Source of the DNA: SABI01 sp963663665
Lineage (GTDB): Bacteria > Spirochaetota > Spirochaetia > Sphaerochaetales > Sphaerochaetaceae
DNA length: 64,000 nt
NCBI GenBank assembly: GCA_963663665.2
Contig: CAXXKP010000001.1
Location: 1,338,758-1,402,757 of the forward strand
Reading direction: 5' to 3'
Numbering within the stretch: the stretch's first letter is position 1; every line of letters begins with the position of its first letter. Shown one piece after another: positions 9,501-18,136 of the stretch. Below the pieces are notes generated by a model. The model ran no database searches. It saw nothing but the letters and a program-made list of their open reading frames with translations, and had not been told where the DNA came from. The translations under genes and the position numbers were made by a program.

Positions 9501-10323
9501 CATCCTTTTCGTCAAACCCTGTCATATCAAATAAATGTCTATTGGCAGAGTACACAGTCCCGTTTTCATCATGGACGATTATGCCATGTCTAATAGAATC
9601 ACTCAACGAATCATTGAGATCAATATCAGAGGTAATATCTTTAATACTTAATATATATGAGATAGTTTTCTTTGTTGAAATGCTGTTCGCGATTACTTTA
9701 AATCGTCGAGCATCATATGCCTCTGGTGAAATATATATCATTGAAGTCTTTTTCTTCAAACTTCTCGCACTTAATGCTAACTCTTCCATCGGTATTGCGA
9801 ATTCATTTCCAAAGACTTCCCTCATTGAATACCCAATAATTTCTTCTCTTGTGCGAGTAAGATATTCTTTATCATTTGAGGTAACGATATCTTGCATTAC
9901 TAAGTTCTCATTAAGAAAAACAAGTACATCAAATTGAGTTTTTGTTATCTCTTCTTGAACCGAAAGAAGATAGTGCTCGAACGAGATATCTCGAATAAGA
10001 AATACTACCTCATTTTCTGCTGAGCACTGCATGGCTGTAGCCGAGTAGTACTCTTCACTCTCAGCTACATAAAATTCTTTTGTATATGGGAGTTCATGGG
10101 TTGAGGGGATAAGGAATATTGAATGCCATGGTAAGAGTTTTGAGAAATACGGGTATAGAGAATGGATAGGTCTATTTAAATGAATATCTACATTGAATGC
10201 TAATAGTTTTGAAGCCTCTTTGTTAGCAGAAAGGATTGCATCAACTATTTTTTTCGAATCTACATTACATCTGATATAGGCAATCGGGTAAGTCCCTTCA
10301 GTTCGATTTTTTTGTAAATACAT
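6526..10323 (-). CDS. Hybrid sensor histidine kinase (PAS-PAS-GAF-HisKA-HATPase-REC-REC-Hpt)
   Basis: A 1265-residue cytoplasmic phosphorelay kinase with no clear TM segment. The N-terminal third has two to three PAS-like modules (one clear at about 240-330, DENGTVYSANRHLFDMTGF), then a GAF-like domain (about 345-520). The dimerisation/phosphoacceptor helix is FFAKMSHEIRNSINSI (about 545-560). The ATPase has LLSNAIKYSDNG, VKDTGVGI and STGLGLPIVK. A degenerate receiver (about 780-900) precedes a good receiver (about 915-1040) with VVEDIAINQE, VVLLDMRMPGIDGF and DDYLSKPI. A C-terminal Hpt domain (about 1075-1170) has the candidate His in FVHSVRSICANLGA. It sits six bases upstream of the HD-GYP regulator, its probable phosphorelay target. 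The sensed ligand is unknown, and no periplasmic domain is present. Confidence 0.93.
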   Translation of the reverse strand: MYLQKNRTEGTYPIAYIRCNVDSKKIVDAILSANKEASKLLAFNVDIHLNRPIHSLYPYFSKLLPWHSIFLIPSTHELPYTKEFYVAESEEYYSATAMQCSAENEVVFLIRDISFEHYLLSVQEEITKTQFDVLVFLNENLVMQDIVTSNDKEYLTRTREEIIGYSMREVFGNEFAIPMEELALSARSLKKKTSMIYISPEAYDARRFKVIANSISTKKTISYILSIKDITSDIDLNDSLSDSIRHGIIVHDENGTVYSANRHLFDMTGFDEKDVIGGNITSILSEYKSQSGYETILRNTKEQLYRVSVSSTPISPHCKKDRIVTCITNITEIQTAERLLERKIAFENILFDLTNKIFTSNELTFDPIINHALEVLGSFSGSDRSYIFLFREGEIMDNTHEWCAVNISPEIDNLQQLPKDIFPNLIMELSEGKEIYVHEVNKLNDDWIAEREILLAQSVKSILFQPIIGQNHNYGFIGFDAVRSNMSWNKDERQLLRYFANNVGEVLSRNEYTKQMKEMSEKAELLAHERELMNKELNSFFAKMSHEIRNSINSIIGVNNMLLDTHLDPHQLRLTKIVKSSSDFLLNLVRDVLDYSRIDQSTVELHIVPFSLRTTIEQVISSFNQAATDKGISILYQHDRNIPITVQSDPIKIGQILSNLLSNAIKYSDNGQIIVSTHLVEDFGSEIKISLSVKDTGVGIKPDDITKIFEPYYQVQENKKHHQESTGLGLPIVKWLVTAMKGLIEVESVHHQGSKFIVTLPFGIDTNSKLIHPIDPSWINTKALVMNTNSQSAEEIASILKEYRIEVDVITTISDFNLQRPIIEQNTHPYTLCIIDDSIINDEIYNLLKKCKEEGIHNNHLIFITHDPTTEKSLLNYAQDTLFDGFITTPVDSTKLLDEIHSKMRLVERNEKNKYDDYRVLSSLKILVVEDIAINQEIMLYLLGQVGATCEAVNNGLSAIESIKTKHFDVVLLDMRMPGIDGFETTRRIRELPDIEISRIPIVAMTANVSGSEKERCLIAGMDDYLSKPIKPEELYGTLLQFLPSEIITLPDEKLCSNTSKNSVDHIIEGIDIEKTLVYLHGDMELFIRLLNQFYEGYKDFSALYEETAKDENERLRFVHSVRSICANLGATRLSQLATQLEKMISQQLFEDYEQTEQGFLDEFSLIIDSLKTSPYIKRGIDKVDENSISLSLEEIIKILNTLRKGLISGKAQSIAESMEKLLNASFEGIVQEKVANLQNLTRLYKYHESISQLDEIVQLLSEGC

Positions 10324-10519
10324 CGATAAACTTACTCCTTATGACAATGCTTCTCACAACTTCTGTCTATTCTAATTGAAAATTACACTGATTTCAATAA
10401 TTACTTTTACGATAAATACAACAAATCACAAACCCGGATATAAGTGATGACATACTCATGATGATATGCCTCATAATTAATAGAATTTGATTAAGTAAAG
10501 CTTATTTCCTACTATTTTG

Positions 10520-11578
10520 TTATTGGTATTCGTTAAAGTAGACTGCGAATATTGTGAATAGCTCTTGATCCGTAGGTGCAAACTTATCTCGTACAAGCAA
10601 TTTCTTAGCCTCCATTTGTGTTAATTCTGGATTTTTTTGTTTGAGAGTGATTATCCGTTCAATTATCGATGGATCAATCGTATGTATATTCCCAAAGACA
10701 CCAATATTATGAAGAGTAATAATTGCTTTTCTTAGGTCACTAAGCTCTTCCTCTGTTGAATTCTGTTTTTCCTTTAAGTCATCGAGTGAATCTTTTACAC
10801 TATTAAGAGTAAGCGACAGTGATGCGTTCTCTTTTTTCAGTAAATCAATTTCATCGAGAAGCTGTTTCTCTTTTTCATCTCGATCTTTTTCGCTTTGTAT
10901 AATTGATTTGCTAAGTATTTCTACTTCTCCTTTAACAGCCTTAGTGTTATCAAGGAATTCAACCTGTTTTTCCAAAGCTTCTACTTTAAATTCTAGTATT
11001 TGTACATCAATATCAGCAGGGAGAACTGGCGCCTCCTCCTTTGTTGCGGTTTCGATAAGAGTGTTCTCATTCGGAACTATCTCAACGTTTATTAAGTTTA
11101 ACATTGCTTCTAAAAGAGCTCTTTCCGCATAATATATCCCATTAATTTTGGGGGAACCGCTGTCTGTGTTCATTCTGAAATCATACTGGAGGATATCACC
11201 TCGTTTAGTAAAGTACAGTCCACTCGGTACGAATGGTAATAGGTTAACTTCTTTATAAGTAATACTTGTTGGCTTTACAGAGAAGGCAATTGACGAGGAA
11301 TCAATAATATAGGTTATTGATGAAAAGTCGATGATAGTCCAGCTGCTAATCATGGAATGAATTGTTGTGAATGAGGTGATTTGTTCATCATTTGTTCCAT
11401 TCGCGACTGCGAGGCGAACGAGGTGTCCTTTAGTATCAGTCATCGAATAAGATACGATATTTTCTTTCTCAACTGATGTGACATTCTTAAACCCTTTTTC
11501 TGCTAAATTTATATTTGAATAGATCATGGAGAGTGTAAAGAGGAATAAAAGTGTTATTGCAAAACCTTTTCTTACCAT
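10520..11578 (-). CDS. Secreted coiled-coil protein, last gene of the fibre-like operon
   Basis: I do not recognise a family for this 352-residue protein. It has an N-terminal signal sequence or anchor (MVRKGFAITLLFLFTLSMIY), a beta-rich region of about 150 residues (IVSYSMTDTKGHLVRLAVANG, then FTKRGDILQYDFRMNTDSG), a long coiled coil (about 190-290, rich in Lys/Glu heptads) and a C-terminal helical tail ending AVYFNEYQ. The ATG at 11578 overlaps the end of the upstream 603-residue gene by seven bases, so it is translationally coupled. Its position at the end of the operon suggests a periplasmic or surface accessory part, perhaps an anchor or length control. That role is a guess from context. 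Confidence 0.6.
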   Translation of the reverse strand: MVRKGFAITLLFLFTLSMIYSNINLAEKGFKNVTSVEKENIVSYSMTDTKGHLVRLAVANGTNDEQITSFTTIHSMISSWTIIDFSSITYIIDSSSIAFSVKPTSITYKEVNLLPFVPSGLYFTKRGDILQYDFRMNTDSGSPKINGIYYAERALLEAMLNLINVEIVPNENTLIETATKEEAPVLPADIDVQILEFKVEALEKQVEFLDNTKAVKGEVEILSKSIIQSEKDRDEKEKQLLDEIDLLKKENASLSLTLNSVKDSLDDLKEKQNSTEEELSDLRKAIITLHNIGVFGNIHTIDPSIIERIITLKQKNPELTQMEAKKLLVRDKFAPTDQELFTIFAVYFNEYQ

Positions 11579-13383
11579 AAAGCCTCACTAGTATAACGGT
11601 TTAGAACAAGTACATCATAGGGATGAATTGGTCTTTTTTCATCTATAAGTCGTAAGAGTTTTCCGTATATAACTTGTTCCTCTTTATGGAGCGAGATTTC
11701 TGCAATAAGCTTGCCTGTCTCATCAATGACTCGGCTTGTGGGTGTAGTTGAAAAGTCTATATAGGCTTCGTATTCTATTACAGGATTGATTCTAACACTT
11801 ATTCTCTCAGAATTTGTTGCATTTACGATATATCCATTTTCATTTAGCTGGTCGAAATAGTAAACTTGTTTAAAGTCTTCTACTGGATTTGGCTCAATTA
11901 TGATCTCCTCTTTAATAATATTTTCATTCTGAAGTGGAATCAGGAAGTCATTTCCATTCAGTGTACCTAATGTGGAATCTGTTGATTCGTTGGTAATCAT
12001 TTCAGTATTAGCGACTTCAATAGGAGTTGTTATACTATCAATTGGAATCTCGTTTGTGGAAAGTTTTATTTCTTCTAACGCACTGTCATCTTGAGTTGTA
12101 AGATTTGCTTGTTGATCGTCAAGAATTTCTGGAAGGAGATTGGTTGATTCTTTGGTAATCACTTCAGTATTAGCTACTTCAATAGGAGTTGTTATACTAT
12201 CAATTGATGTCTCTTTTGTGAGAGGCTCTTTTTCTTCTAACACGTCTTCCTCTTTAATAGGAGGTGCTTTTTCCTTACCATCAAGAATTTCTGGAAGAGA
12301 ATCTGTTGATTCTTTGTAAATCATTTCTGAATTCGTTATTTCAATAGGAGTTGATAAAGTATCAACAGGAATCTCGTTTGTGGAAAGTTTTATTTCTTCT
12401 AAGGCACTGTCATCTTGAGTTGTAAGGTTTGCTTGTTGATCGTCAAGAATTTCTGGAAGGAGATTGTTTGATGCTTCAGTGGAGATATTCTTCTGTGGTT
12501 CTTGATTTGGCGTTGTTGCTGCGATTAGAGGGGTTTTACTCTTGATTGTAGAGGTAATGGCATCTTGTGCCTTGGTGTATTCTTGAATTGACTCGTTTTG
12601 AGGAGCTTTTGATTGAGAATTACCTAGTGTTTCTATTGCATTCCCTATAGAGGTATCTTGATCTTTGATAATACTGTCTGTTTCTTTAGTCGCTTCTACT
12701 ATATATGATGTAGTATTGTTATTGGTTACTTGATTGTGTGTTTGTGAAATTACGTCATTATCATTTGAAGTTATTGAAATACTGTTATCTATGCTTTCAT
12801 TATTGATGATTGGAGTTGTTTGATTCTTTTGTACTGCTGTGAATAACCAATTTTGAACTGCTTCTGTGCTTTGTTTTTCTACTGGTATTGGAACAATTGT
12901 CAATCCAACTTTTCTTCTATGAAAAAGTGTTGAGTTGCCAACACTTCCTATGAGGATATATTGTTCCATCTTTATATTAATAGGAAATAGCGTGTTATAA
13001 TAAACATAATCTGGAACCGTAAGGCGAAAGGCAGGACCTAATTCAGAATGCTCAGAGATATAATCTGAGATTAATGGGATGAAACTTCCCCTTTGATTAA
13101 CTAGCAAACTATACAAGGTTACTTGATCGCACATAATAGGTGCTTCGTGTAACGTGTCTTGGGCTAGAAGGGCTATTGATTCGATACCTGGTATTTTTTT
13201 AACAAAAATATCAACATACCCTCGTGTAGAGAACTCTACTCTTACATCATTCGTTTCTATATAGATAGGATCAAGGCTCTGCAAGAACATCAAGAAGATT
13301 AAATTTATTATGTACAAAAGGAACAGAATAATTACAAATGTGAGTATTATCAGCCTTTTATTGGAAAGATCACGTATTTTCAT
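11572..13383 (-). CDS. Membrane-anchored periplasmic protein with three 54-residue repeats
   Basis: A 603-residue protein of unknown family. A basic cytoplasmic start is followed by one TM helix (IILTFVIILFLLYIINLIFL, about 12-34), then a folded domain of about 150 residues. A long, low-complexity Thr/Ser/Asn/Glu-rich region (about 190-490) contains three tandem 54-residue repeats beginning LPEILD and containing TPIE and NEIP or KETS segments. A C-terminal beta-rich domain (about 500-603) has VYYFDQLNENGYIVNATNSERISVRIN. It looks like an inner-membrane anchor with a flexible spacer that could span the periplasm to the outer-membrane parts encoded upstream. The ATG overlaps the previous stop as ATGA, with AAGGAG just before it. 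Confidence 0.6.
   Translation of the reverse strand: MKIRDLSNKRLIILTFVIILFLLYIINLIFLMFLQSLDPIYIETNDVRVEFSTRGYVDIFVKKIPGIESIALLAQDTLHEAPIMCDQVTLYSLLVNQRGSFIPLISDYISEHSELGPAFRLTVPDYVYYNTLFPINIKMEQYILIGSVGNSTLFHRRKVGLTIVPIPVEKQSTEAVQNWLFTAVQKNQTTPIINNESIDNSISITSNDNDVISQTHNQVTNNNTTSYIVEATKETDSIIKDQDTSIGNAIETLGNSQSKAPQNESIQEYTKAQDAITSTIKSKTPLIAATTPNQEPQKNISTEASNNLLPEILDDQQANLTTQDDSALEEIKLSTNEIPVDTLSTPIEITNSEMIYKESTDSLPEILDGKEKAPPIKEEDVLEEKEPLTKETSIDSITTPIEVANTEVITKESTNLLPEILDDQQANLTTQDDSALEEIKLSTNEIPIDSITTPIEVANTEMITNESTDSTLGTLNGNDFLIPLQNENIIKEEIIIEPNPVEDFKQVYYFDQLNENGYIVNATNSERISVRINPVIEYEAYIDFSTTPTSRVIDETGKLIAEISLHKEEQVIYGKLLRLIDEKRPIHPYDVLVLNRYTSEALW
11974..12459 (-). repeat. Three tandem in-frame 162-bp repeats
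   Basis: The segment aagaatttctgg recurs at 12445, 12283 and 12121, exactly 162 bases apart, and each copy encodes a 54-residue unit starting LPEILD. Units one and three are nearly identical (DDQQANLTTQDDSALEEIKL in both). The middle unit has diverged in its first half but is close to unit three in its second half (TTPIEVANTE). This pattern indicates recent duplication or gene conversion within the coding sequence, so copy number may vary between strains. Confidence 0.9.
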
Positions 13384-14078
13384 AGACTCTCCTTGAAGGA
13401 TGTAAAATTGACGCCGAAGCGTACTCTAAAGTAATTGTCAAATGAATATAGTAGAGATGATGAATATGTAATTGCGAGACCCTGATTTAAATTCTGAGGT
13501 CTTCTTGAGAGCCCAATAGTTATTCCTATAATAGCCTCAGATTTATTATAAGGAGCTGGCAATGAAGGAGGACTCAACGTATTTGAACTCTCGCTTGTAA
13601 AGGTAATATTTTGTAGTTCAACAAAACATCCATAAAGTAAATAGTTTCTACGGCTCAAGAATTCAACTCTTTGTAGAAGAATAGAGCCGCTATAGCCAAG
13701 CCCACTCTCAAATGCATCAAGTTCGTTAAGTGTATTGTTGTTACCGTAAGCCACAATAAGATTAGTTGTAATATATAGAGATATCGGAATATAAAAATCT
13801 TGTTTTACAAGTGTGAAATTGAAAGATAATGCTCCACTAAAAATATTCTTTTCATCAGTAGTCCTCATGTATGAAATATTGAGACCATAATCAAGAAAAC
13901 TATCCTCGCTTTTAGACATCTCTAGGGAGAAAGAGAGAGGTGATTGTGCAGAGGATTCTCCTAAAACTGCTATTGAATATCCACTTTGAACAATATCGAG
14001 AGTATGGACCGTTCTTGAATAGAGAGGAGATAGTGTTAAAAGTATGGTTGTAACTAAGAGTGTACTAATTAATTTCAA
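13380..14078 (-). CDS. Small outer-membrane beta-barrel-like protein of the fibre operon
   Basis: A 232-residue protein of no recognised family. It starts with a signal peptide (KLISTLLVTTILLTLSPLYS), followed by amphipathic alternating segments such as FSLEMSKSEDSFLDYGLNISY, GALSFNFTLVKQ and GITIGLSRRP. It ends with a terminal strand (NYFRVRFGVNFTSF), the look of an 8-10-strand outer-membrane barrel. I place the start at the TTG at 14078, because GGGGGAG lies five bases upstream and the signal peptide begins there. An ATG frame from 14168 would overlap the usher-like gene by over 100 bases and add an unlikely polar leader. It overlaps the upstream gene by 14 bases, so it is coupled. Confidence 0.6.
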   Translation of the reverse strand: MKLISTLLVTTILLTLSPLYSRTVHTLDIVQSGYSIAVLGESSAQSPLSFSLEMSKSEDSFLDYGLNISYMRTTDEKNIFSGALSFNFTLVKQDFYIPISLYITTNLIVAYGNNNTLNELDAFESGLGYSGSILLQRVEFLSRRNYLLYGCFVELQNITFTSESSNTLSPPSLPAPYNKSEAIIGITIGLSRRPQNLNQGLAITYSSSLLYSFDNYFRVRFGVNFTSFKESL

Positions 14079-16773
14079 TGAAATCTCCCCCTTGTAAGAA
14101 TTGAATTTGTTTGATTTCAGGAGTGAGAAGTATTTCAATCCCTGAGGCATCAGCACTACCAAGATCAATTACTTCTTCACTAATTGTCAGAGTATGACCA
14201 TCGGGAATGGTGCTATCTAATAGACGAATAGTCCACTTAGTTGCAACAAGTCCACTAAAACTAAAAGATCCATCCTTTCTTACGAGAGCTCTAAATACCC
14301 CATATTCACTTTCGATTTCTACTAGTGCACCAGAGTAACCAACGGGGGGGGTGAAGTTATATACACCTAGAAATGGTATACTTGTCTCATCATCTATTTT
14401 TTGTATGCGTACAATTCCTTTGATCGTTCGAGGGGTCGAGACTTCAATCGAGATGTCATAGCTGGTATCGTTTTCTATCGTAATAATTCTCTGCTCATCA
14501 TTTACAAACATGATTGGATTTAGTAAATCTGTAGAGGTTATAGTAATAACATGTTCTCCTTGAGGAAGTGCATTAAAAGTGAAGAAACCCCTCTCATCTG
14601 AAATGGTAGTTTGTCCTCCAATAGTAATTAATGCTTTAGAGATTACTTGCCCTTCAGTATAAGGAATAATTTGTCCTTTTAGAGAGCTTACATCACTCCT
14701 CTTTCCTAATTTGACACTTAATGACCTTGAATAGGTAAGGGTTACCGATAAGGAATTAAAAGTAGTAATTTCAACAGCCCTTTCATAGTTAAGGCTTCCA
14801 GTAATAGAGCCAAATTGTTCAGATGAATATGATGCATTTGTAGAGAATGAGAGTGAATAATTTTGTGGATTAAGAGGACTTATTTGAAATGAAGATGAGA
14901 AACTTGGTACAAATACTTTGTTGATTCGAATTTGGGTGGAAAGTTGAGCCATAAACCGACCATCTAATAATCCTGGTATAGTCTGACCAGTGTTATACGA
15001 GAAAGTTGCAGTGGTAGATTCTCCTTTTTGAGAACGTTTTTCCCCACTTATTCTTATAGTTTGGTGATTCTCAATTAAAGATGTTGCAATATCGTTGGAT
15101 TGGTAGTGTGTAATAGTAGTATGTATTTTTATATCACTAAAAGTCGTATTGAAGGAAAGAGAGTAGGAATCTTGGAGAAGATTTCGAAGAGTTGGATTTA
15201 TGATGTCTTCAAATGTATTTCTTCTCATCGATAGGCTCACCCCCCATCCACCTCGTGAGAAGAAGGAGGTAGAGAAGTCAAATACTTGACTCACAGTGGA
15301 TGTGGTACCGCTCATATCGAAATCAAAATTTTCATGATTCCTTCTATATGCTCCACTAAAAGTAAATCTTTGAGAAGGGTTTAGTGTTGTTGAAATACTA
15401 AGTTTTTGTTCTCCACTATCGCTATCGACCATCGATGCACTTTTATACCCATAAGCCAATGAATATTGATAGAATTTCTCTTTTGCTTCCATACTAAAAG
15501 AGATTGAATACATAGCAGGATCTTGTATAGCAATTGTTCCATCTAGATGTATATTGGCTGAGTTATAAGGACGAATGAACCCCGATATTCCAAGAAAATC
15601 TATATCAAGCAGCTTGTCATTCTTATATCCAAAAGAAACTCCATTTACATCAGAAAAATTAAAATTAGCTAATAATCCGATTTGACTTTCTTGTGGATTT
15701 TCAATAGTAAAATAAGTTTTACATGAAAATAAAGGAAGAGTGATTGTTCCAAGAATGCCACGACTACTAATGCTTGGTATATCCGAGAGTAGAGTGAAAG
15801 AGGAGGCATTAATCGAGATGGAAGAAATAGGACTTGAATATTTAAATGTTGTACTTGTAAGAGGGTCGATAAAGGAAAGTTCTTTCATATTGATGGTAGG
15901 GAGAGTAAATGAAATGTTATGTATATGTTTATCGTCTATAGAGCCACTACCTTTTAGAGTTGTTTCCCATAATGTCGATATATTTCCCGCATGAGTTGAG
16001 GATAGTTTTGATTCAAGTGCAATCTTATAATAATGATACATTGCAGAGAGAGGTACTGAGGGAATAATCTCAATACTCTCTTTATAACTTACTATTATAG
16101 AGGGTTCTTCTAAAATGATTGCTTCAAAGGTAGAAAATTCTATGGTTCTCCCTTTTAAGTCTTTATCAATAATAACTCTATAGGTGACCTCTTCGCTTTC
16201 TGATGGCTTGAGTGTAATTACATCTCTATCAAAAGAAGTGTTTTTACTATAATTGCTTGTACCAGATATTCTAACAGTTGATGTGGCATTACCACTATTT
16301 GTGATCCTGAGACCTATCTCATATGTTTTTTGGTCGAACACATATAAAGGCCTAGAGACTGTGGAAAAGACAATATTGTACTGGGGTTTTATTACAACCG
16401 ATACTATACTTTTAATAGCACCTTCAAAAAAAGAGATCCCGACCTCGTATGTGCCAGCTGGTGTGTTAGATGGGATAAATGGTGTTAAAAATACTACATC
16501 GGAACCACCACTGGCAACAGAAAGTGGCATTGGTGGAAAAGAGAGTTCCCATCCAGGAGGAAGTAAGATAGATGGATTTTGAAAGAATACTTGGTCACTG
16601 TTATTTGTAACTGAGAAAACAATTGGAACCATCTCTCTTGCATCAGTTTCTATTGTTTTAAATTCTGTACCAATCGTTATACCACTTGTTTCATTTGCTC
16701 CTAGAAGCGGAGTGAGGAGGATAAAGAAAATAATACTAGAGATTGGTATACAAAGTGGTCTCATCGTGTTCAC
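14065..16773 (-). CDS. Usher-like outer-membrane protein (Ig-like N-domains, beta barrel, carboxypeptidase-regulatory C-domain)
   Basis: A 902-residue secreted protein. The signal peptide spans about 1-26. Next come two Ig/NEW3-like modules (about 30-230, with VFSVTNNSDQVFF, PAGTYEVGISFFEGAIKSI and IGLRITNSGNATSTVRI). About 450 residues of short amphipathic strands with alternating polar and aromatic residues follow (about 240-690). The C-terminus has a carboxypeptidase-regulatory-like Ig domain (about 700-770, VISKALITIGGQTTISDERG) and a further beta domain with a conserved GYSGALVEIE segment. Size, layout and position directly after a PapD-like gene resemble a fimbrial usher. I see no canonical usher signature or clear plug, so the match is by architecture only. 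The start is a GTG at 16773 near an AGAGAG site; the ATG three codons later is an alternative. Confidence 0.55.
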   Translation of the reverse strand: MNTMRPLCIPISSIIFFILLTPLLGANETSGITIGTEFKTIETDAREMVPIVFSVTNNSDQVFFQNPSILLPPGWELSFPPMPLSVASGGSDVVFLTPFIPSNTPAGTYEVGISFFEGAIKSIVSVVIKPQYNIVFSTVSRPLYVFDQKTYEIGLRITNSGNATSTVRISGTSNYSKNTSFDRDVITLKPSESEEVTYRVIIDKDLKGRTIEFSTFEAIILEEPSIIVSYKESIEIIPSVPLSAMYHYYKIALESKLSSTHAGNISTLWETTLKGSGSIDDKHIHNISFTLPTINMKELSFIDPLTSTTFKYSSPISSISINASSFTLLSDIPSISSRGILGTITLPLFSCKTYFTIENPQESQIGLLANFNFSDVNGVSFGYKNDKLLDIDFLGISGFIRPYNSANIHLDGTIAIQDPAMYSISFSMEAKEKFYQYSLAYGYKSASMVDSDSGEQKLSISTTLNPSQRFTFSGAYRRNHENFDFDMSGTTSTVSQVFDFSTSFFSRGGWGVSLSMRRNTFEDIINPTLRNLLQDSYSLSFNTTFSDIKIHTTITHYQSNDIATSLIENHQTIRISGEKRSQKGESTTATFSYNTGQTIPGLLDGRFMAQLSTQIRINKVFVPSFSSSFQISPLNPQNYSLSFSTNASYSSEQFGSITGSLNYERAVEITTFNSLSVTLTYSRSLSVKLGKRSDVSSLKGQIIPYTEGQVISKALITIGGQTTISDERGFFTFNALPQGEHVITITSTDLLNPIMFVNDEQRIITIENDTSYDISIEVSTPRTIKGIVRIQKIDDETSIPFLGVYNFTPPVGYSGALVEIESEYGVFRALVRKDGSFSFSGLVATKWTIRLLDSTIPDGHTLTISEEVIDLGSADASGIEILLTPEIKQIQFLQGGDFIEIN

Positions 16774-16782
16774 AAATCTCTC

Positions 16783-17598
16783 TTATAGGAATTCAGGAGC
16801 TACGAGGATACCAAATACGTCGTTGGCACCACCATCAGCAATAATTTGCATACGATACTTTCCACTCTCCAAATCTGGGAATTTGATTGAGGCTTTCACT
16901 GAACATTCAGGAAAAGTTCCTGTACGTCTACCTTCAAAGCGTCCTACATATTTCCCTTTATCCGTATAGACTTGGGCGTAAATGTTTGCAGCAATACTTC
17001 TTTCTCCCGTATTGGTAATATCAAAAGAGATTGTTTTAATTTCACTTCCCTTCTCAACTTGTACATTATCTATTGCGATTGATTTTTTTCCTGTATGTCC
17101 TATCTGGGATACAATTTGTACTCCAAAGCGAAGATTCATTTCAACGCCAACAGTTCCATCATCGGGTTTGTCGGGGTTTAATAAGGTGTCAGTTATTGCC
17201 TCAACAAAGACTATTGACCAATATGTGCCTACTAGATTTTCATTTGTTGGGACATTCACTGTGTAGGCTACTTTTACAAGTTTCCCTGGGGCAATAACCA
17301 CATCGTCTGATGAGAGAGTAATCCATGGAGCATTGCTTCGAGGGTCGGTTCCTGGATTATTGAAACGATTATTTCCATCTGATGTAAACAAATAATCACT
17401 TTTAGAAAGCTGTACTCTCTCGTTACGATCCCCTGCGTTTGCGATATCAATTGTACCAGAGTATGTGGTGCCAAGAGTTGTAGTTTCCGACATGAAAAGA
17501 GGACTCGATACGGTGATTGATGCAACGAGTTGTACACTCGTAACGAAGAGAGCAATTACAACAAGAATTATTTTTTTATTAGAAAATGTGTTTTTCAT
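16783..17598 (-). CDS. PapD-like periplasmic chaperone candidate (two Ig-like domains)
   Basis: A 271-residue exported protein. The signal peptide is KKIILVVIALFVTSVQLVAS. Domain one (about 30-150) has the PapD/DUF916-like order: GTIDIANAGDRNERVQL, then APWITLSSDDVVIAPGKLVK, and VGTYWSIVFVEAI. This resembles the edge-strand and 'W-I-P-G' core of fimbrial chaperones and related Ig proteins. Domain two (about 165-271) is another Ig-like fold (IKTISFDITNTGERSIAANIY, then GKYRMQIIADGG). I place the start at the ATG at 17598, after AGGAATAAT; a TTG eight codons upstream is rejected. It lies between small secreted proteins and the usher-like gene, where a subunit chaperone is expected. Other Ig-type adhesion roles remain possible. 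Confidence 0.55.
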   Translation of the reverse strand: MKNTFSNKKIILVVIALFVTSVQLVASITVSSPLFMSETTTLGTTYSGTIDIANAGDRNERVQLSKSDYLFTSDGNNRFNNPGTDPRSNAPWITLSSDDVVIAPGKLVKVAYTVNVPTNENLVGTYWSIVFVEAITDTLLNPDKPDDGTVGVEMNLRFGVQIVSQIGHTGKKSIAIDNVQVEKGSEIKTISFDITNTGERSIAANIYAQVYTDKGKYVGRFEGRRTGTFPECSVKASIKFPDLESGKYRMQIIADGGANDVFGILVAPEFL

Positions 17599-17608
17599 AC
17601 TATTATTC

Positions 17609-18106
17609 CTATAAAGATTCAACCAAAGAAAAAATCAGATTTTTTTCATAGTGGTCGTCTGTAACAGTTCGTATGGAAATTCCATCCACAGCATACTGAA
17701 TGCCTATAGATGAGAAATTCCCACTGCCTTGTACAATGCATGTTAAAGAAGGAAGCACTTCAATAAACTCATCTTGCACCAACTCACTTGATCCTTCTCC
17801 CTCTATTGCACTCACACGAGCGTAAAGGGTAATATTTTCACTCCAGAATGAAGAGGTAGATTGAATATAGAGAGCCCAGGAAGTGTCACTTTCAATATTA
17901 AGTACATCTTGAACTACCAAAGACGAAATCTCACTGATGTAATCACTTCCAGGGCCTTGTGAAAGGAGGTTCTCATCTAACTCTACATTCCATCCATCCG
18001 GATTCGCTGAATATATGGAAAGAGAAGAGGATGAAGTTAACGGGGTATATGTCAATCCTATGAAAAGGAGTAAGACTATTTCTATTTTATATACTCTTTT
18101 TATCAT
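17609..18106 (-). CDS. Small secreted beta-rich protein (minor subunit candidate)
   Basis: A 165-residue protein of unknown family. It has a signal peptide (MIKRVYKIEIVLLLFIGLTY) and a mature chain of short strands, such as NPDGWNVELDENLLSQGPGS and TSWALYIQSTSSFWSENITL, ending in a strand HYEKNLIFSLVESL. One domain of this size with a terminal hydrophobic strand fits a minor fibre subunit or adaptor. The start is the ATG at 18106, after AAGGAACGAGAAAAAG; an upstream ATG at 18172 lies inside a GC-rich hairpin and is rejected. It follows that hairpin, so it should be expressed below the two paralogous subunits. Role inferred from context only. Confidence 0.5.
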   Translation of the reverse strand: MIKRVYKIEIVLLLFIGLTYTPLTSSSSLSIYSANPDGWNVELDENLLSQGPGSDYISEISSLVVQDVLNIESDTSWALYIQSTSSFWSENITLYARVSAIEGEGSSELVQDEFIEVLPSLTCIVQGSGNFSSIGIQYAVDGISIRTVTDDHYEKNLIFSLVESL

Positions 18107-18136
18107 CTTTTTCTCGTTCCTTATGAAGTAAAAGGA

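Noticed and set aside
11974..12459. CRISPR-like regular spacing
   Set aside because: The 162-base units are contiguous, in frame within one gene and have no unique spacers.
14079..14168. ATG start at 14168 for the small barrel protein
   Set aside because: It would overlap the usher-like gene by over 100 bases and place 30 odd residues before a clean signal peptide. The TTG at 14078 has a strong ribosome site.
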